A DNA stretch of 11,952 nt from Peptoniphilaceae bacterium (GCA_902363535.1 CABJAE010000022.1:1-11952), one strand, 5' to 3'; positions 1 through 6,022 are shown, counted from the first letter of the stretch. Notes: generated from the sequence alone by a model not told the origin. Program-made: numbers and translations.

Positions 1-2
1 TT

Positions 3-803
3 CTATGCAGATTTCATTCGTTCACGGTATTGCTTCGGACTCAAGCCACCCAACTTTTCTTTGATTCGATCGTTGTTGTAGTAGCGGATGAAACGTTCGA
101 TGGAACGCACGAGTTCTTGCCGACTTTGGTAGACGTGGCCGTCGTAGATTTCTCTTTTCAGGACACTGAAGAAGTTCTCCATGGGTGCGTTGTCGTAGCA
201 GTTGCCTTTTCTCGACATGCTTTGGAAGATGTGGTGATCTTTCAACATGGCTTGATAGGCGGTCATTTGGTAACCCCACCCACGATCGGAGTGGAAGGTA
301 CGCCGGTAGGGGCAGCCGTTGGTTCGTTCGATGGCTTCTTCCAAGCCTTGTAGCATGGTGACGCCGTTGGGCTGATCGGAGAGGACGTAGCTGATGATTT
401 CCAGATTGTACATGTCCATGTACGGATCGAGGTAGAGTTTCTTTGTTTGAAGTTTCCCCGCCTCATCTTCGACGTAGTATTTGAATTCCGTGGTGTCGGT
501 GGTAATTTTTTGGTAGGGGATGGAGGTGTTGAAGCGGCGGTTGATTCGATTCTTCTTGATTTTACCGACAACGCCTTTGTAGGAGTTGTACTTCTTGTAT
601 TTCCTGCCGTAGGCGCGGACTTGAAGGCCCATGACCTGAACCAGCCGCTGAACTTTCTTTTTATTTGCCGCCCATCCCCGGTTCTTCAGCTCCAGGTGGA
701 TTCTTCGATAGCCGTAGTCTTTGTGTTCGCGCCGTATGGCCAGGATCTCATCTTTCAAGGCTTGGTCTTTGTCTTCTTCGTTCCACTTTTTCTGCCAATA
801 CAT
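3..803 (-). CDS. IS3-family transposase OrfB, DDE integrase core
   Basis: This is the catalytic half of the transposase. Numbered from the ATG at 803, an HTH_21-like region (about residues 15-70) precedes an rve integrase core. The acidic triad is visible as D103 (TTDTTEF), D173 (HSDRGWG) and E209 (NAPMENFF), with 35 residues between the last two, the classic DD(35)E spacing. The protein ends with the usual IS3 tail containing YNNDRIKEKLGGLSPKQYR. The ATG at 803 is probably not the real start: the frame is open back to 962, overlaps orfA, and is in the -1 frame relative to it. The expected product is therefore an OrfAB fusion made by frameshifting, and any translation from 803 would lack the first residues of OrfB. 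No good ribosome binding site precedes 803. The stop codon is inside the window. Confidence 0.93.
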   Translation of the reverse strand: MYWQKKWNEEDKDQALKDEILAIRREHKDYGYRRIHLELKNRGWAANKKKVQRLVQVMGLQVRAYGRKYKKYNSYKGVVGKIKKNRINRRFNTSIPYQKITTDTTEFKYYVEDEAGKLQTKKLYLDPYMDMYNLEIISYVLSDQPNGVTMLQGLEEAIERTNGCPYRRTFHSDRGWGYQMTAYQAMLKDHHIFQSMSRKGNCYDNAPMENFFSVLKREIYDGHVYQSRQELVRSIERFIRYYNNDRIKEKLGGLSPKQYRERMKSA

Positions 804-844
804 GAAAGTGGATTTGGGAAAGTTGATGGCGGCGAGGATCTCTG

Positions 845-1429
845 TTAGTCGGAATTGTTCTCGGAGTTTGGCGACGATCTTCGCCTTTTGTTCGTTGCTT
901 CTTCCCTCTCCAAACTCCTTAATTGCTCCCAGAACATTTTTTGAATGGTAAGTTTCCGATTCTCAGCTTCTAATTCTTTGATGCGATTTTCCAATGCCTC
1001 CCGTGTGGAAGCATCAAGATCTTCACTCGACTTTGAAGGATTTGGTGCTTGATTGCGGTCGTCTTTCTTCGTCACAGGTCTCCCTCGCTTGTGTGATCGC
1101 AGACCCTCAATGCCCTCCTCTCGATACTGTCTCCGCCAGTTAACGATCATGGATGGATTCGTTAAGCCGAGTTCAAGGGCTAATTGTTGGTAGCTGCATT
1201 CGCTCGTTTCGTAGCGTGTGATGGCTTCTAACTTAAACTCTACACTGTACGCACGATTATTTCTAGAGCGCATTAACCCTTCATCGCCAAATTGTTTGTA
1301 ATTGTTCACCCAGCGTCTGATCTGCGAATAAGCAATTTGATATTTATCTTCTAAGACGAGATAGCTTGACATCCCGGACAGGTATTCTTCGACGATTTTC
1401 TTCTTCAATTCATAACTGTATTTTGCCAT
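845..1429 (-). CDS. IS3-family transposase OrfA, DNA-binding subunit
   Basis: This 194-residue protein has two successive helix-turn-helix units. The first is around residues 10-45 (VLEDKYQIAYSQIRRWV) and the second around 65-105 (LALELGLTNPSMIVNWRR). A basic linker (HKRGRPVTKK) and a heptad-patterned coiled coil at about 140-172 (EALENRIKELEAENRKL) follow. This is the arrangement of IS150-group OrfA proteins, which recognise the element ends and dimerise. The ATG at 1429 lies 7 nt after a GGGGG tract that can act as ribosome binding site and is buried in the terminal hairpin (1435-1476). The last 40 codons or so overlap the open -1 frame of orfB, and the part after the A6 run is likely bypassed in the fusion product. 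Confidence 0.9.
   Translation of the reverse strand: MAKYSYELKKKIVEEYLSGMSSYLVLEDKYQIAYSQIRRWVNNYKQFGDEGLMRSRNNRAYSVEFKLEAITRYETSECSYQQLALELGLTNPSMIVNWRRQYREEGIEGLRSHKRGRPVTKKDDRNQAPNPSKSSEDLDASTREALENRIKELEAENRKLTIQKMFWEQLRSLEREEATNKRRRSSPNSENNSD
937..942 (-). other. probable -1 programmed frameshift site of the IS3 transposase
   Basis: On the minus strand orfA reads CAA AAA ATG across a run of six A residues. The orfB frame is exactly one base back and is open from 962 to the orfB stop, so a -1 slip here joins the two. The P-site lysine codon can re-pair perfectly with AAA after slipping. The A-site codon ATG becomes AAT and does not re-pair well, so the heptamer A AAA ATG is weaker than the A AAA AAG used by IS150 and IS911. 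No other position in the 845-962 overlap offers an equally good slip. Confidence 0.6.
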
Positions 1430-1434
1430 TAAAA

Positions 1435-1476
1435 GACCCCCAAAGGTTGGATTTCTTGGTCCAACTTTTGGGGGTC
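1435..1476 (-). terminator. IS-end hairpin with T-rich tail that covers the orfA ribosome binding site
   Basis: The two arms, 1460-1476 and 1435-1451, form a 17-bp stem with one A-C mismatch (in minus-strand RNA) around an 8-nt loop. The outer arm is the terminal inverted repeat itself. In minus-strand RNA the stem is followed by UCUUUU, so it can act as an intrinsic terminator for transcripts arriving from ctlX. The inner arm contains the GGGGG that serves orfA, so it would also block translation from read-through RNA. Stem and tail are read directly from the sequence; the role is inferred from similar protection in other insertion sequences. Confidence 0.7.
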
Positions 1477-1483
1477 AGTGCAA

Positions 1484-1502
1484 TCAGCCGCGAGGGTTTT
1501 TC
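1484..1502 (-). terminator. half of an intrinsic terminator of ctlX, apparently split by the IS
   Basis: Immediately after the ctlX stop the minus strand reads GAAAAACCCTCGCGGCTG. An A-tract followed by a GC-rich arm is how the 5' half of a bidirectional terminator looks, as in the HD/AEC terminator at 4932-4971. The complementary 3' arm is absent because the IS begins at 1477. The other half would be expected on the far side of the IS, outside this window. This is an inference from one arm only. Confidence 0.35.
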
Positions 1503-2387
1503 TCAGCAGTAATTTTCCGCCAAAATGCAGCGCATGCTTCCGCCGCCGTAGGTGGAAATCACATCCATTGGCACGTGGACGATTTTGTGTGTGGCTTCGA
1601 TCTTGGCGATCTGTTCTTTGGTGAAATGTTTGTAGGCCTCTTCGCTCATGAGGTAGAGCTTTTCCTCTCCCATCAGCTCCAGACAATTGCCGCAGAAGTG
1701 GTCGATCTGCTCGCCGGTCACTTCGATCACCGTCTTCTTCGTGGCCCGCAAACGCTCCATAAGGGCCTCTTTGTTTTCCGTGACAAGTTCCGACGCCACC
1801 ACGGCAAAATCTTCCGCCACAGACAAAATCACATTGGTGTGATAGACGTCTGCGTCGTGTTGGCGGGCCTTGAAGGGAAGGGGCGCAAAGCCGTAGGTAT
1901 CGCAGAAGGCGAGGAAGGCCGCTTCTTCACAGCGCTTCGAGAGGCAGGCGTAGGCGATGTTTTCCTTCCGATCCAAGACCACGGAGCCCGTGCCCTCCAG
2001 CACGCCGAGGTTTTTGTCGCGAAAGTCCGTCACCTCCAAGGATGAAAAATTTAACAGCGCGTCCAGCTGATCCTTCAGCTTGGGAAACTCCCGCCGCCTG
2101 TTGTCACTGTACATGGGGGCGATAAAAAGCTTGCCTTCGAAAGTGACGAAAATATTGTTGGGAAAAATCGAATCCGGCGTGTCGTCTCCCTTATCGTGGA
2201 GCACATCCACTTGCACGCCGGCGGCCTCCAGGGCCCGGACCACGGATAAAAACTCGGCCTCGGCCATTTCCTGTACCGCCTCCGCCGGGAGGGTGGCGTC
2301 ATTGACTTGATAGGCATTGTCCGCGGCGGTTTCTATATTGAAGCGAAACGCCGAGGGGCGAACCATTATAACTTTACGGGCGATCAT
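1503..2387 (-). CDS. ctlX: citrulline hydrolase-like amidinohydrolase (CtlX family)
   Basis: This protein of the arginine deiminase/amidinotransferase fold (294 residues) probably hydrolyses citrulline to ornithine, ammonia and CO2. It carries the fold's signature pieces in order: DSIFPNNIFV at 72-81, LEGTGSVVLDR at 130-140, H183 in VYHTNVILS as the likely catalytic histidine, and C287 in GGGSMRC near the C-terminus as the likely nucleophile. D72 and E131 are candidates for the remaining active-site acids. The start at 2387 is preferred because AAAGGAG lies just upstream; the in-frame ATG 42 nt further up has no such site. The gene is transcribed away from gdhA and runs into the IS. The family assignment is firm. 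Citrulline as the substrate is inferred from family naming (a citrulline ureidase has been described in Francisella), and arginine or dimethylarginine cannot be excluded. Confidence 0.85.
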   Translation of the reverse strand: MIARKVIMVRPSAFRFNIETAADNAYQVNDATLPAEAVQEMAEAEFLSVVRALEAAGVQVDVLHDKGDDTPDSIFPNNIFVTFEGKLFIAPMYSDNRRREFPKLKDQLDALLNFSSLEVTDFRDKNLGVLEGTGSVVLDRKENIAYACLSKRCEEAAFLAFCDTYGFAPLPFKARQHDADVYHTNVILSVAEDFAVVASELVTENKEALMERLRATKKTVIEVTGEQIDHFCGNCLELMGEEKLYLMSEEAYKHFTKEQIAKIEATHKIVHVPMDVISTYGGGSMRCILAENYC

Positions 2388-2427
2388 AGATACTCCTTTA
2401 CAGACAGAAATTTTAGTGTGTTTATTC

Positions 2428-2456
2428 ATTTTACAACAGATGGGAAAAAATGCCCA
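2428..2456 (-). promoter_or_regulatory. predicted sigma-A promoter of ctlX
   Basis: On the minus strand TGGGCA (2451-2456, four of six matches to TTGACA) and TAAAAT (2428-2433, five of six to TATAAT) are separated by exactly 17 bp. Transcription would begin near 2421 and leave a leader of about 34 nt with AAAGGAG ahead of the ATG at 2387. The -35 match is modest. Confidence 0.5.
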
Positions 2457-2653
2457 GAGGCGGGAAAAGGTCTCGCACGGACGGGGGAGCCGGGCACCGG
2501 GAAAATCAATCCCGTGAAAACGTCTTTGCGCTTTTTGCGATCTTCTAAAACCTTTGCGACAAGAACCGCTGAAAATTCGCCGAGAAACGAATTAAATTAC
2601 CGAAATCCGTCTGAATTCCCTTAAAATACACGGATGATCGGGGGAAAGAAATC
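2457..2653. other. gene-free part of the ctlX-gdhA divergent region
   Basis: I see no convincing gene in this stretch: the short frames that cross it lack ribosome binding sites and recognisable protein sequence. The only structure noted is a small GC-rich inverted repeat, CGGGA with TCCCG around a 7-nt loop near 2498-2516. The region may hold upstream regulatory sites for either promoter, but none is clear apart from those listed separately. Confidence 0.4.
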
Positions 2654-2685
2654 ATGAAATTTCAAAAACCACATGGAAATTTCAT
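2654..2685 (+). promoter_or_regulatory. paired palindromic operator-like site over the gdhA promoter
   Basis: ATGAAATTTC at 2654-2663 and GAAATTTCAT at 2676-2685 form a perfect 10-bp inverted repeat. Each arm contains the palindrome GAAATTTC (2656-2663 and 2676-2683). The two palindromes are 20 bp apart centre to centre, close to two helical turns. The right copy overlaps the gdhA -35 box and the start of the spacer, so a dimeric or tetrameric regulator bound here would compete with RNA polymerase. The repeat is plain in the sequence; the regulator is unknown. Confidence 0.5.
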
Positions 2686-2702
2686 TGCCTATGTGTTATG
2701 AT
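2674..2702 (+). promoter_or_regulatory. predicted sigma-A promoter of gdhA
   Basis: TGGAAA at 2674-2679 (four of six matches) and TATGAT at 2697-2702 (five of six) are 17 bp apart. Transcription would begin near 2709, giving an untranslated leader of about 120 nt before the gdhA ATG at 2832. The -35 box lies inside the right-hand GAAATTTC palindrome. Confidence 0.6.
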
Positions 2703-2718
2703 GAATGCGTTGGAGCGA

Positions 2719-2797
2719 GGGCGTTATCACGCGAGTCAGAGTCGCCGCGTTTTTTATTTCCCCAAAGGGAAAGCCTTTGCTCTTTTAACGAGGCTTT
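2719..2797 (+). promoter_or_regulatory. structured gdhA leader, attenuator-like
   Basis: The leader holds three possible stems. ACGCG (2729-2733) with CGCGT (2746-2750) or the alternative GCGA/TCGC is followed directly by six T residues (2750-2755), which resembles a weak intrinsic terminator. TTTCCC (2757-2762) pairs with GGGAAA (2767-2772) around CAAA. AAAGCCT and AGGCTTT (about 2770-2797) form a third, which is mutually exclusive with the second. I recognise no known riboswitch class. A regulatory role is speculative. Confidence 0.3.
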
Positions 2798-2831
2798 ATG
2801 CCAACTCATTTTCTTTAAGGAGGAATATTGT

Positions 2832-4178
2832 ATGAGCTATCTTGAAAGTGTAATCGAACGTGTACATGAAAGACACGCCAGCGAACCTGAATTCTGCCAA
2901 ACTGTAGAAGAAGTATTAGGTTCCTTAAAACCGGTTATTGACCAACACCCCGAATACGAACGCGTCGACCTTTTAGGCCGCATGGTTGAACCGGATCGTA
3001 TGTTCAGCTTCCGCGTCGTATGGCAAGACGACGAAGGTCAATACCACACCAACATTGGTTATCGTTGCCAATTTAACGGAGCGCTTGGGCCGTACAAGGG
3101 CGGTATCCGCTTCCACCCCACCGTTAACCAATCCGTTATTAAGTTCCTCGGCTTCGAACAATGCTTCAAGAACTCCATGACCGGCCTCCCCATCGGCGGC
3201 GGCAAGGGCGGCAGTGACTTCGACCCCCGCGGTAGAAGTGATGACGAAATCATGCGTTTCTGCCAAAGCTTCATCAGCTCCCTCTACCACTACATCGGAC
3301 CCGACACCGACGTTCCGGCAGGTGACATGGGCGTTGGCGCAAGAGAAGTCGGCTTCATGTATGGTCAATATCGTCGCTTAAAAGCTAAATTCGAAAACGG
3401 TACCTTCACCGGCAAGGGCTTCAGCTTCGGCGGTTCCCGCGTACGTCCCGAAGCAACCGGCTACGGCGCAGTTTACTACCTGTTGAACGTACTGGATCAC
3501 TTCGGCGAAGACATCAAAGACAAGAAGATCGCTGTTTCCGGTTTCGGTAACGTATCTTGGGGTATCTGCAAGAAAGTTCAACAACTCGGCGGTAAAGTCG
3601 TTACCATCGCAGGTCCCGACGGATACATCTACGATAAAGACGGCATCAACACCGAAGAAAAAGTTAACTACATGCTCGAAATGCGTGCTTCCGGTCGCGA
3701 CAAGGTACAAGACTACGCAGACAAATTCGGCGTAGACTTCTTCCCCGGTGAAAAACCCTGGATCAACGCAGAATACGACATCGCTATGCCGGCTGCTTAC
3801 CAAAACGAAATCACCATCGAAGAAGCAAAAGCCATGGTTGAAAAGGGCTTAGAATACTACATCGAAGTAGCTAACATGCCTACCACCAACGAAGCTTTGA
3901 ACTACCTCATCGAAAACGTTAAGGTCGTTGCTCCTTCCAAGGCAGTTAACGCCGGCGGCGTTGCAGGTTCCGCACTCGAAATGAGCCAAAACAGTGCTCG
4001 TCTGAGCTGGCCCGCAGAAGAAGTTGACAAACAACTTCACATGATCATGGACAACATCTACAAGATGTCCGTCGAAGCAGCTGAAGAATACGGCTTAGGT
4101 TACAACCTCGTAGCAGGCGCTAACATTGCCGGTTTCGTTCGCTTAGCAGACGCCATGATGGCACAAGGTGTATTCTAG
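2832..4178 (+). CDS. gdhA: NAD-type glutamate dehydrogenase
   Basis: This hexameric-type cytosolic enzyme (448 residues) interconverts glutamate with 2-oxoglutarate and ammonia. The substrate-binding domain has K89 (GPYKGG), K113 (CFKNSM), catalytic K125 (GGGKGGSDFDP) and D165 (PAGDMGVG). The nucleotide domain has the GFGNVSWG loop at 237-244. The protein resembles Clostridium symbiosum GDH through GPDGYIYD, NYMLEMRASGR, KVQDYADKFGV and AVNAGGV. It keeps F238 and P262, residues tied to NAD preference in that enzyme, so a catabolic NAD enzyme (EC 1.4.1.2) is more likely than an NADP biosynthetic one. The start at 2832 follows AAGGAGG (2818-2824); the frame stays open back to 2673 but that part is untranslated leader. 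All 16 glutamines are CAA and codon choice differs from its neighbours, suggesting high expression. Confidence 0.97.
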   Translation: MSYLESVIERVHERHASEPEFCQTVEEVLGSLKPVIDQHPEYERVDLLGRMVEPDRMFSFRVVWQDDEGQYHTNIGYRCQFNGALGPYKGGIRFHPTVNQSVIKFLGFEQCFKNSMTGLPIGGGKGGSDFDPRGRSDDEIMRFCQSFISSLYHYIGPDTDVPAGDMGVGAREVGFMYGQYRRLKAKFENGTFTGKGFSFGGSRVRPEATGYGAVYYLLNVLDHFGEDIKDKKIAVSGFGNVSWGICKKVQQLGGKVVTIAGPDGYIYDKDGINTEEKVNYMLEMRASGRDKVQDYADKFGVDFFPGEKPWINAEYDIAMPAAYQNEITIEEAKAMVEKGLEYYIEVANMPTTNEALNYLIENVKVVAPSKAVNAGGVAGSALEMSQNSARLSWPAEEVDKQLHMIMDNIYKMSVEAAEEYGLGYNLVAGANIAGFVRLADAMMAQGVF

Positions 4179-4184
4179 AATACA

Positions 4185-4257
4185 AAAAGAGCAGCACTCT
4201 TTTCGTAAAAGAATAAAATGACTACAAAAGATCGCGTACGACCTGCGCGGTCTTTTT
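4185..4257 (+). terminator. tandem intrinsic terminators of gdhA
   Basis: The first hairpin, AAAAGAG (4185-4191) with CTCTTTT (4197-4203), starts 7 nt after the gdhA stop and has a 5-nt loop. The second is stronger: AAAAGATCGCG (4226-4236) pairs with CGCGGTCTTTT (4246-4256) through 11 bp with one G-U, then runs into T residues to 4257. Doubling of terminators fits a highly transcribed gene. Confidence 0.8.
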
Positions 4258-4287
4258 GTATGCCCTCGGCGAGAAAGAATTCGGAAA

Positions 4288-4315
4288 TTTTCCTTTTTGA
4301 AAAAGCGGGTATAAT
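4288..4315 (+). promoter_or_regulatory. predicted promoter of the HD-domain gene
   Basis: A perfect TATAAT at 4310-4315 is preceded by a weak -35 (TTTTCC, 4288-4293, spacer 16). The -35 lies inside GGAAATTTTCC (4283-4293), an 11-bp odd palindrome. Start of transcription near 4322 leaves a leader of about 16 nt, which includes the GGGGGAATAGGA ribosome binding region. Confidence 0.6.
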
Positions 4316-4337
4316 GGAAAAAAGGGGGAATAGGAAC

Positions 4338-4928
4338 ATGAATGTAAACGAAAAAGACGCACTGAACTTGCTTACGAAATACAATGGTGATCACTTCCAC
4401 CTGCGCCATGCCCTCACCGTAAAAGAGGTCATGGCATCCTTCGCCCGTGCGTTGGGCTACGAAGAAGAGGCGGATTTCTGGGCCATGGTGGGCCTGTTGC
4501 ACGACGTGGACTACGAGCAGTTTCCGGACGAACACTGCAAAAAAGCGCCGGAGCTGTTGGCGGAAATCGACGCGCCGGATGCCCTCACCCGCGCCGTCGT
4601 GAGCCACGGCTGGGGAATCTGCGCCGATGTAGAGCCGAAGCACACCATGGAAAAAGTGCTTTACGCCACCGACGAGCTCACGGGATTGATTTATGCCTAC
4701 GCCATTATGCGGCCCTCGGGATCCGTGCAGGACATGAAGCTCAAGAGCTTAAAGAAAAAATTTAAAGACAAGAAATTTGCCGCCGGCGTGGACCGGGACA
4801 CGGTGATTCGCGGCGCGGACATGCTCGGCTGGGAGCTCGACGATCTCCTTTCCCGCACCGTGGCCGCCATGGCGGAAACGGAAGATGCCGTAGCTGAGCA
4901 GCTCGCTTCCTTGACCGCGGAAAAATAG
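4338..4928 (+). CDS. HD-domain phosphohydrolase of unknown substrate
   Basis: This soluble protein (196 residues) belongs to the HD superfamily of metal-dependent phosphohydrolases. The motif residues are H24 (HLRHALTV), H55-D56 (GLLHDVDYE) and D112 (YATDELTG), the H...HD...D set that binds one or two metals. The C-terminal half contains conserved-looking segments typical of a widespread clostridial HDIG-type protein: MRPSGSV, a lysine-rich KLKSLKKKFKDKKFAAGVDRD, and a LGWELDDLL helix. The start at 4338 is chosen for the GGGGGAATAGGA just upstream; the frame is open 40 codons further but that part overlaps the gdhA terminator and the promoter. The gene stands alone between two terminators. 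A substrate (nucleotide, RNA end or cyclic dinucleotide) cannot be inferred. Confidence 0.88.
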   Translation: MNVNEKDALNLLTKYNGDHFHLRHALTVKEVMASFARALGYEEEADFWAMVGLLHDVDYEQFPDEHCKKAPELLAEIDAPDALTRAVVSHGWGICADVEPKHTMEKVLYATDELTGLIYAYAIMRPSGSVQDMKLKSLKKKFKDKKFAAGVDRDTVIRGADMLGWELDDLLSRTVAAMAETEDAVAEQLASLTAEK

Positions 4929-4931
4929 ACA

Positions 4932-4971
4932 GAAAAAAAGAAGGCCCTTTGAAAAATCAAGGGGCCTTTTT
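4932..4971. terminator. bidirectional terminator between the HD gene and the AEC transporter gene
   Basis: AAGGCCCTTTGA (4941-4952) pairs with TCAAGGGGCCTT (4957-4968) through 12 bp with one G-U, closing a 4-nt AAAA loop. T residues follow on the plus strand (4967-4971). A long A-tract precedes it (4933-4939), which becomes a U-tract on the minus strand. It therefore serves both convergent genes. Confidence 0.88.
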
Positions 4972-4979
4972 GCGTGATG

Positions 4980-5924
4980 TTATAGTATTCCCAAAAGCTG
5001 CAACCAGCCGATGCCGATGGGGTAGGTGATCATGGCGAAAAGGAAGCTTGCCGTAATGATTTTCGACGCCAGTCGGTAGTCGGAGCCCATTTCCCGGGCG
5101 AAGATAAAGCAGTTGATGGCGCAGGGGGTGGACCAAAAGACGTAGGCGACGCCCAGTTCCGTTTTACCCAGGCCCATGAAGAGGCCCAGGGGCACGAGGA
5201 TGAGGGGCGTGAGGACGGTGCGAATGGACGCGGCGGCGAGGATGAGGCCCAGATCGTCTTTCAGGGAAGAGAAGTCCAGGCCGGCGCCGATAAGGATGAG
5301 GGAGAGGGGCGTGGAGAGGCGGGCGAGGAGATTCATGCCGTCGGTGAGGCCGCCGTAGACGGGAATATGTAGAAAGTTAAAGAGAAGCCCCGTTAATATA
5401 CCGATGATCATGGGATTTTTCAGCACTTTGATCGCGATGGCCTCAGGGCGCACTTTGGCATCGGGATCTTCGCCGTAGTAGGTGAGGATGAAGATGGCCA
5501 AAATATTGTAGAGGGTGAGGCCGAAGGCGATGATGATCATAATGTGTTCCGCCGGCGGCGTATCGTAGAGGGCGTCTAAAATGGGAAAGCCCACGTAAAC
5601 GAAATTGGAGCGAAAGGCGCAGTGGATAAAGGACGAAAGTTTCTTGCGGTCTTTTATAAAGAAGCGGGCAAAAAACCAGGTGCCGAAGAAAATAATCGAG
5701 ATGCCCAGAAGGATGTAAAGTACATAGGGCACATTCAGTGTGCGGATCTCGGCCGTGCGCATGTTGTCGAAAAGCTTCAGCGGCAGGGCGATGTAGAAGA
5801 CGAGCCAGGTGGCTTTCTTCACGAATGCGTCGTCTAAAAAGCCCTTTTCTTTAGCCGCGTAGCCGACGAAAAGGACGAAGAATATGGGAAAAATAATGTT
5901 TGCGCCGAGTAAAAAATGTGTCAT
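4980..5924 (-). CDS. AEC-family transporter (auxin efflux carrier/malate permease type)
   Basis: This integral membrane protein (314 residues) has about ten hydrophobic segments in the five-plus-five pattern of the AEC (PF03547) family. Visible landmarks are the first helix with FPIFFVLFVGYAAKEKGFL, the conserved asparagine/proline region LKNPMIIGILTGLLFN around 172-187, STPLSLILIGAGLDF, and STPCAINCFIFAREMG near the C-terminus. The last matches the conserved metal- or substrate-crossing helix of the family. Bacterial members export or exchange organic acids such as malate or malonate; the substrate here is not evident. The start at 5924 follows AGAGGGGG. The gene is monocistronic, with its own strong promoter upstream and a terminator shared with the HD gene. 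Confidence 0.92.
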   Translation of the reverse strand: MTHFLLGANIIFPIFFVLFVGYAAKEKGFLDDAFVKKATWLVFYIALPLKLFDNMRTAEIRTLNVPYVLYILLGISIIFFGTWFFARFFIKDRKKLSSFIHCAFRSNFVYVGFPILDALYDTPPAEHIMIIIAFGLTLYNILAIFILTYYGEDPDAKVRPEAIAIKVLKNPMIIGILTGLLFNFLHIPVYGGLTDGMNLLARLSTPLSLILIGAGLDFSSLKDDLGLILAAASIRTVLTPLILVPLGLFMGLGKTELGVAYVFWSTPCAINCFIFAREMGSDYRLASKIITASFLFAMITYPIGIGWLQLLGIL

Positions 5925-5939
5925 AAGTACCCCCTCTCG

Positions 5940-5968
5940 ATTATAAAATATCGCCGTTGAAATGTAAA
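5940..5968 (-). promoter_or_regulatory. strong predicted promoter of the AEC transporter gene
   Basis: On the minus strand TTTACA (5963-5968, five of six) and TATAAT (5940-5945, perfect) lie 17 bp apart. The predicted start near 5933 leaves only about 9 nt before the ATG at 5924, which would cut into the AGAGGGGG ribosome binding site (5930-5937). Either transcription starts a little early or the message has a very short leader. Confidence 0.75.
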
Positions 5969-5993
5969 ATCTGCTGCGGCGCGAAAGGCCGCC

Positions 5994-6022
5994 TTGTTCG
6001 CCGCCTGTTCTTGGTCTATGAT
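5994..6022 (+). promoter_or_regulatory. predicted promoter of the MFS transporter operon
   Basis: TTGTTC (5994-5999, three of six) and TATGAT (6017-6022, five of six) are 17 bp apart. The start near 6029 leaves a leader of about 10 nt with AAAGGAAG. It lies back to back with the AEC promoter in the 114-bp gap. Confidence 0.5.

Larger units (their letters stand above)
1..1477 (-). mobile_element. IS3-family (IS150-type) insertion sequence, one end missing from window
   Basis: The element reads on the minus strand. Its upstream end is at 1477, where the minus strand begins TGACCCCCAAAAGTTGGACC, a terminal inverted repeat of the kind found in IS150-like elements. It carries the two overlapping frames of this group: orfA (two helix-turn-helix units plus a coiled coil) and orfB (DDE integrase core). 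The distal end and its inverted repeat lie beyond base 1, so neither the target duplication nor the full length can be read. Both frames are open and the catalytic residues are present, so the visible part looks intact. It sits just downstream of ctlX in the same orientation. Confidence 0.93.

Noticed and set aside
2673..2831. N-terminal extension of gdhA by 53 codons.
   Set aside because: The frame is open but includes the promoter -10 box. The ATG at 2832 has an ideal ribosome binding site and gives the normal family length of 448 residues.
2973..4040. Long minus-strand reading frames opposite gdhA.
   Set aside because: They are shadows produced by the codon pattern of gdhA, lacking ribosome binding sites and recognisable domains.
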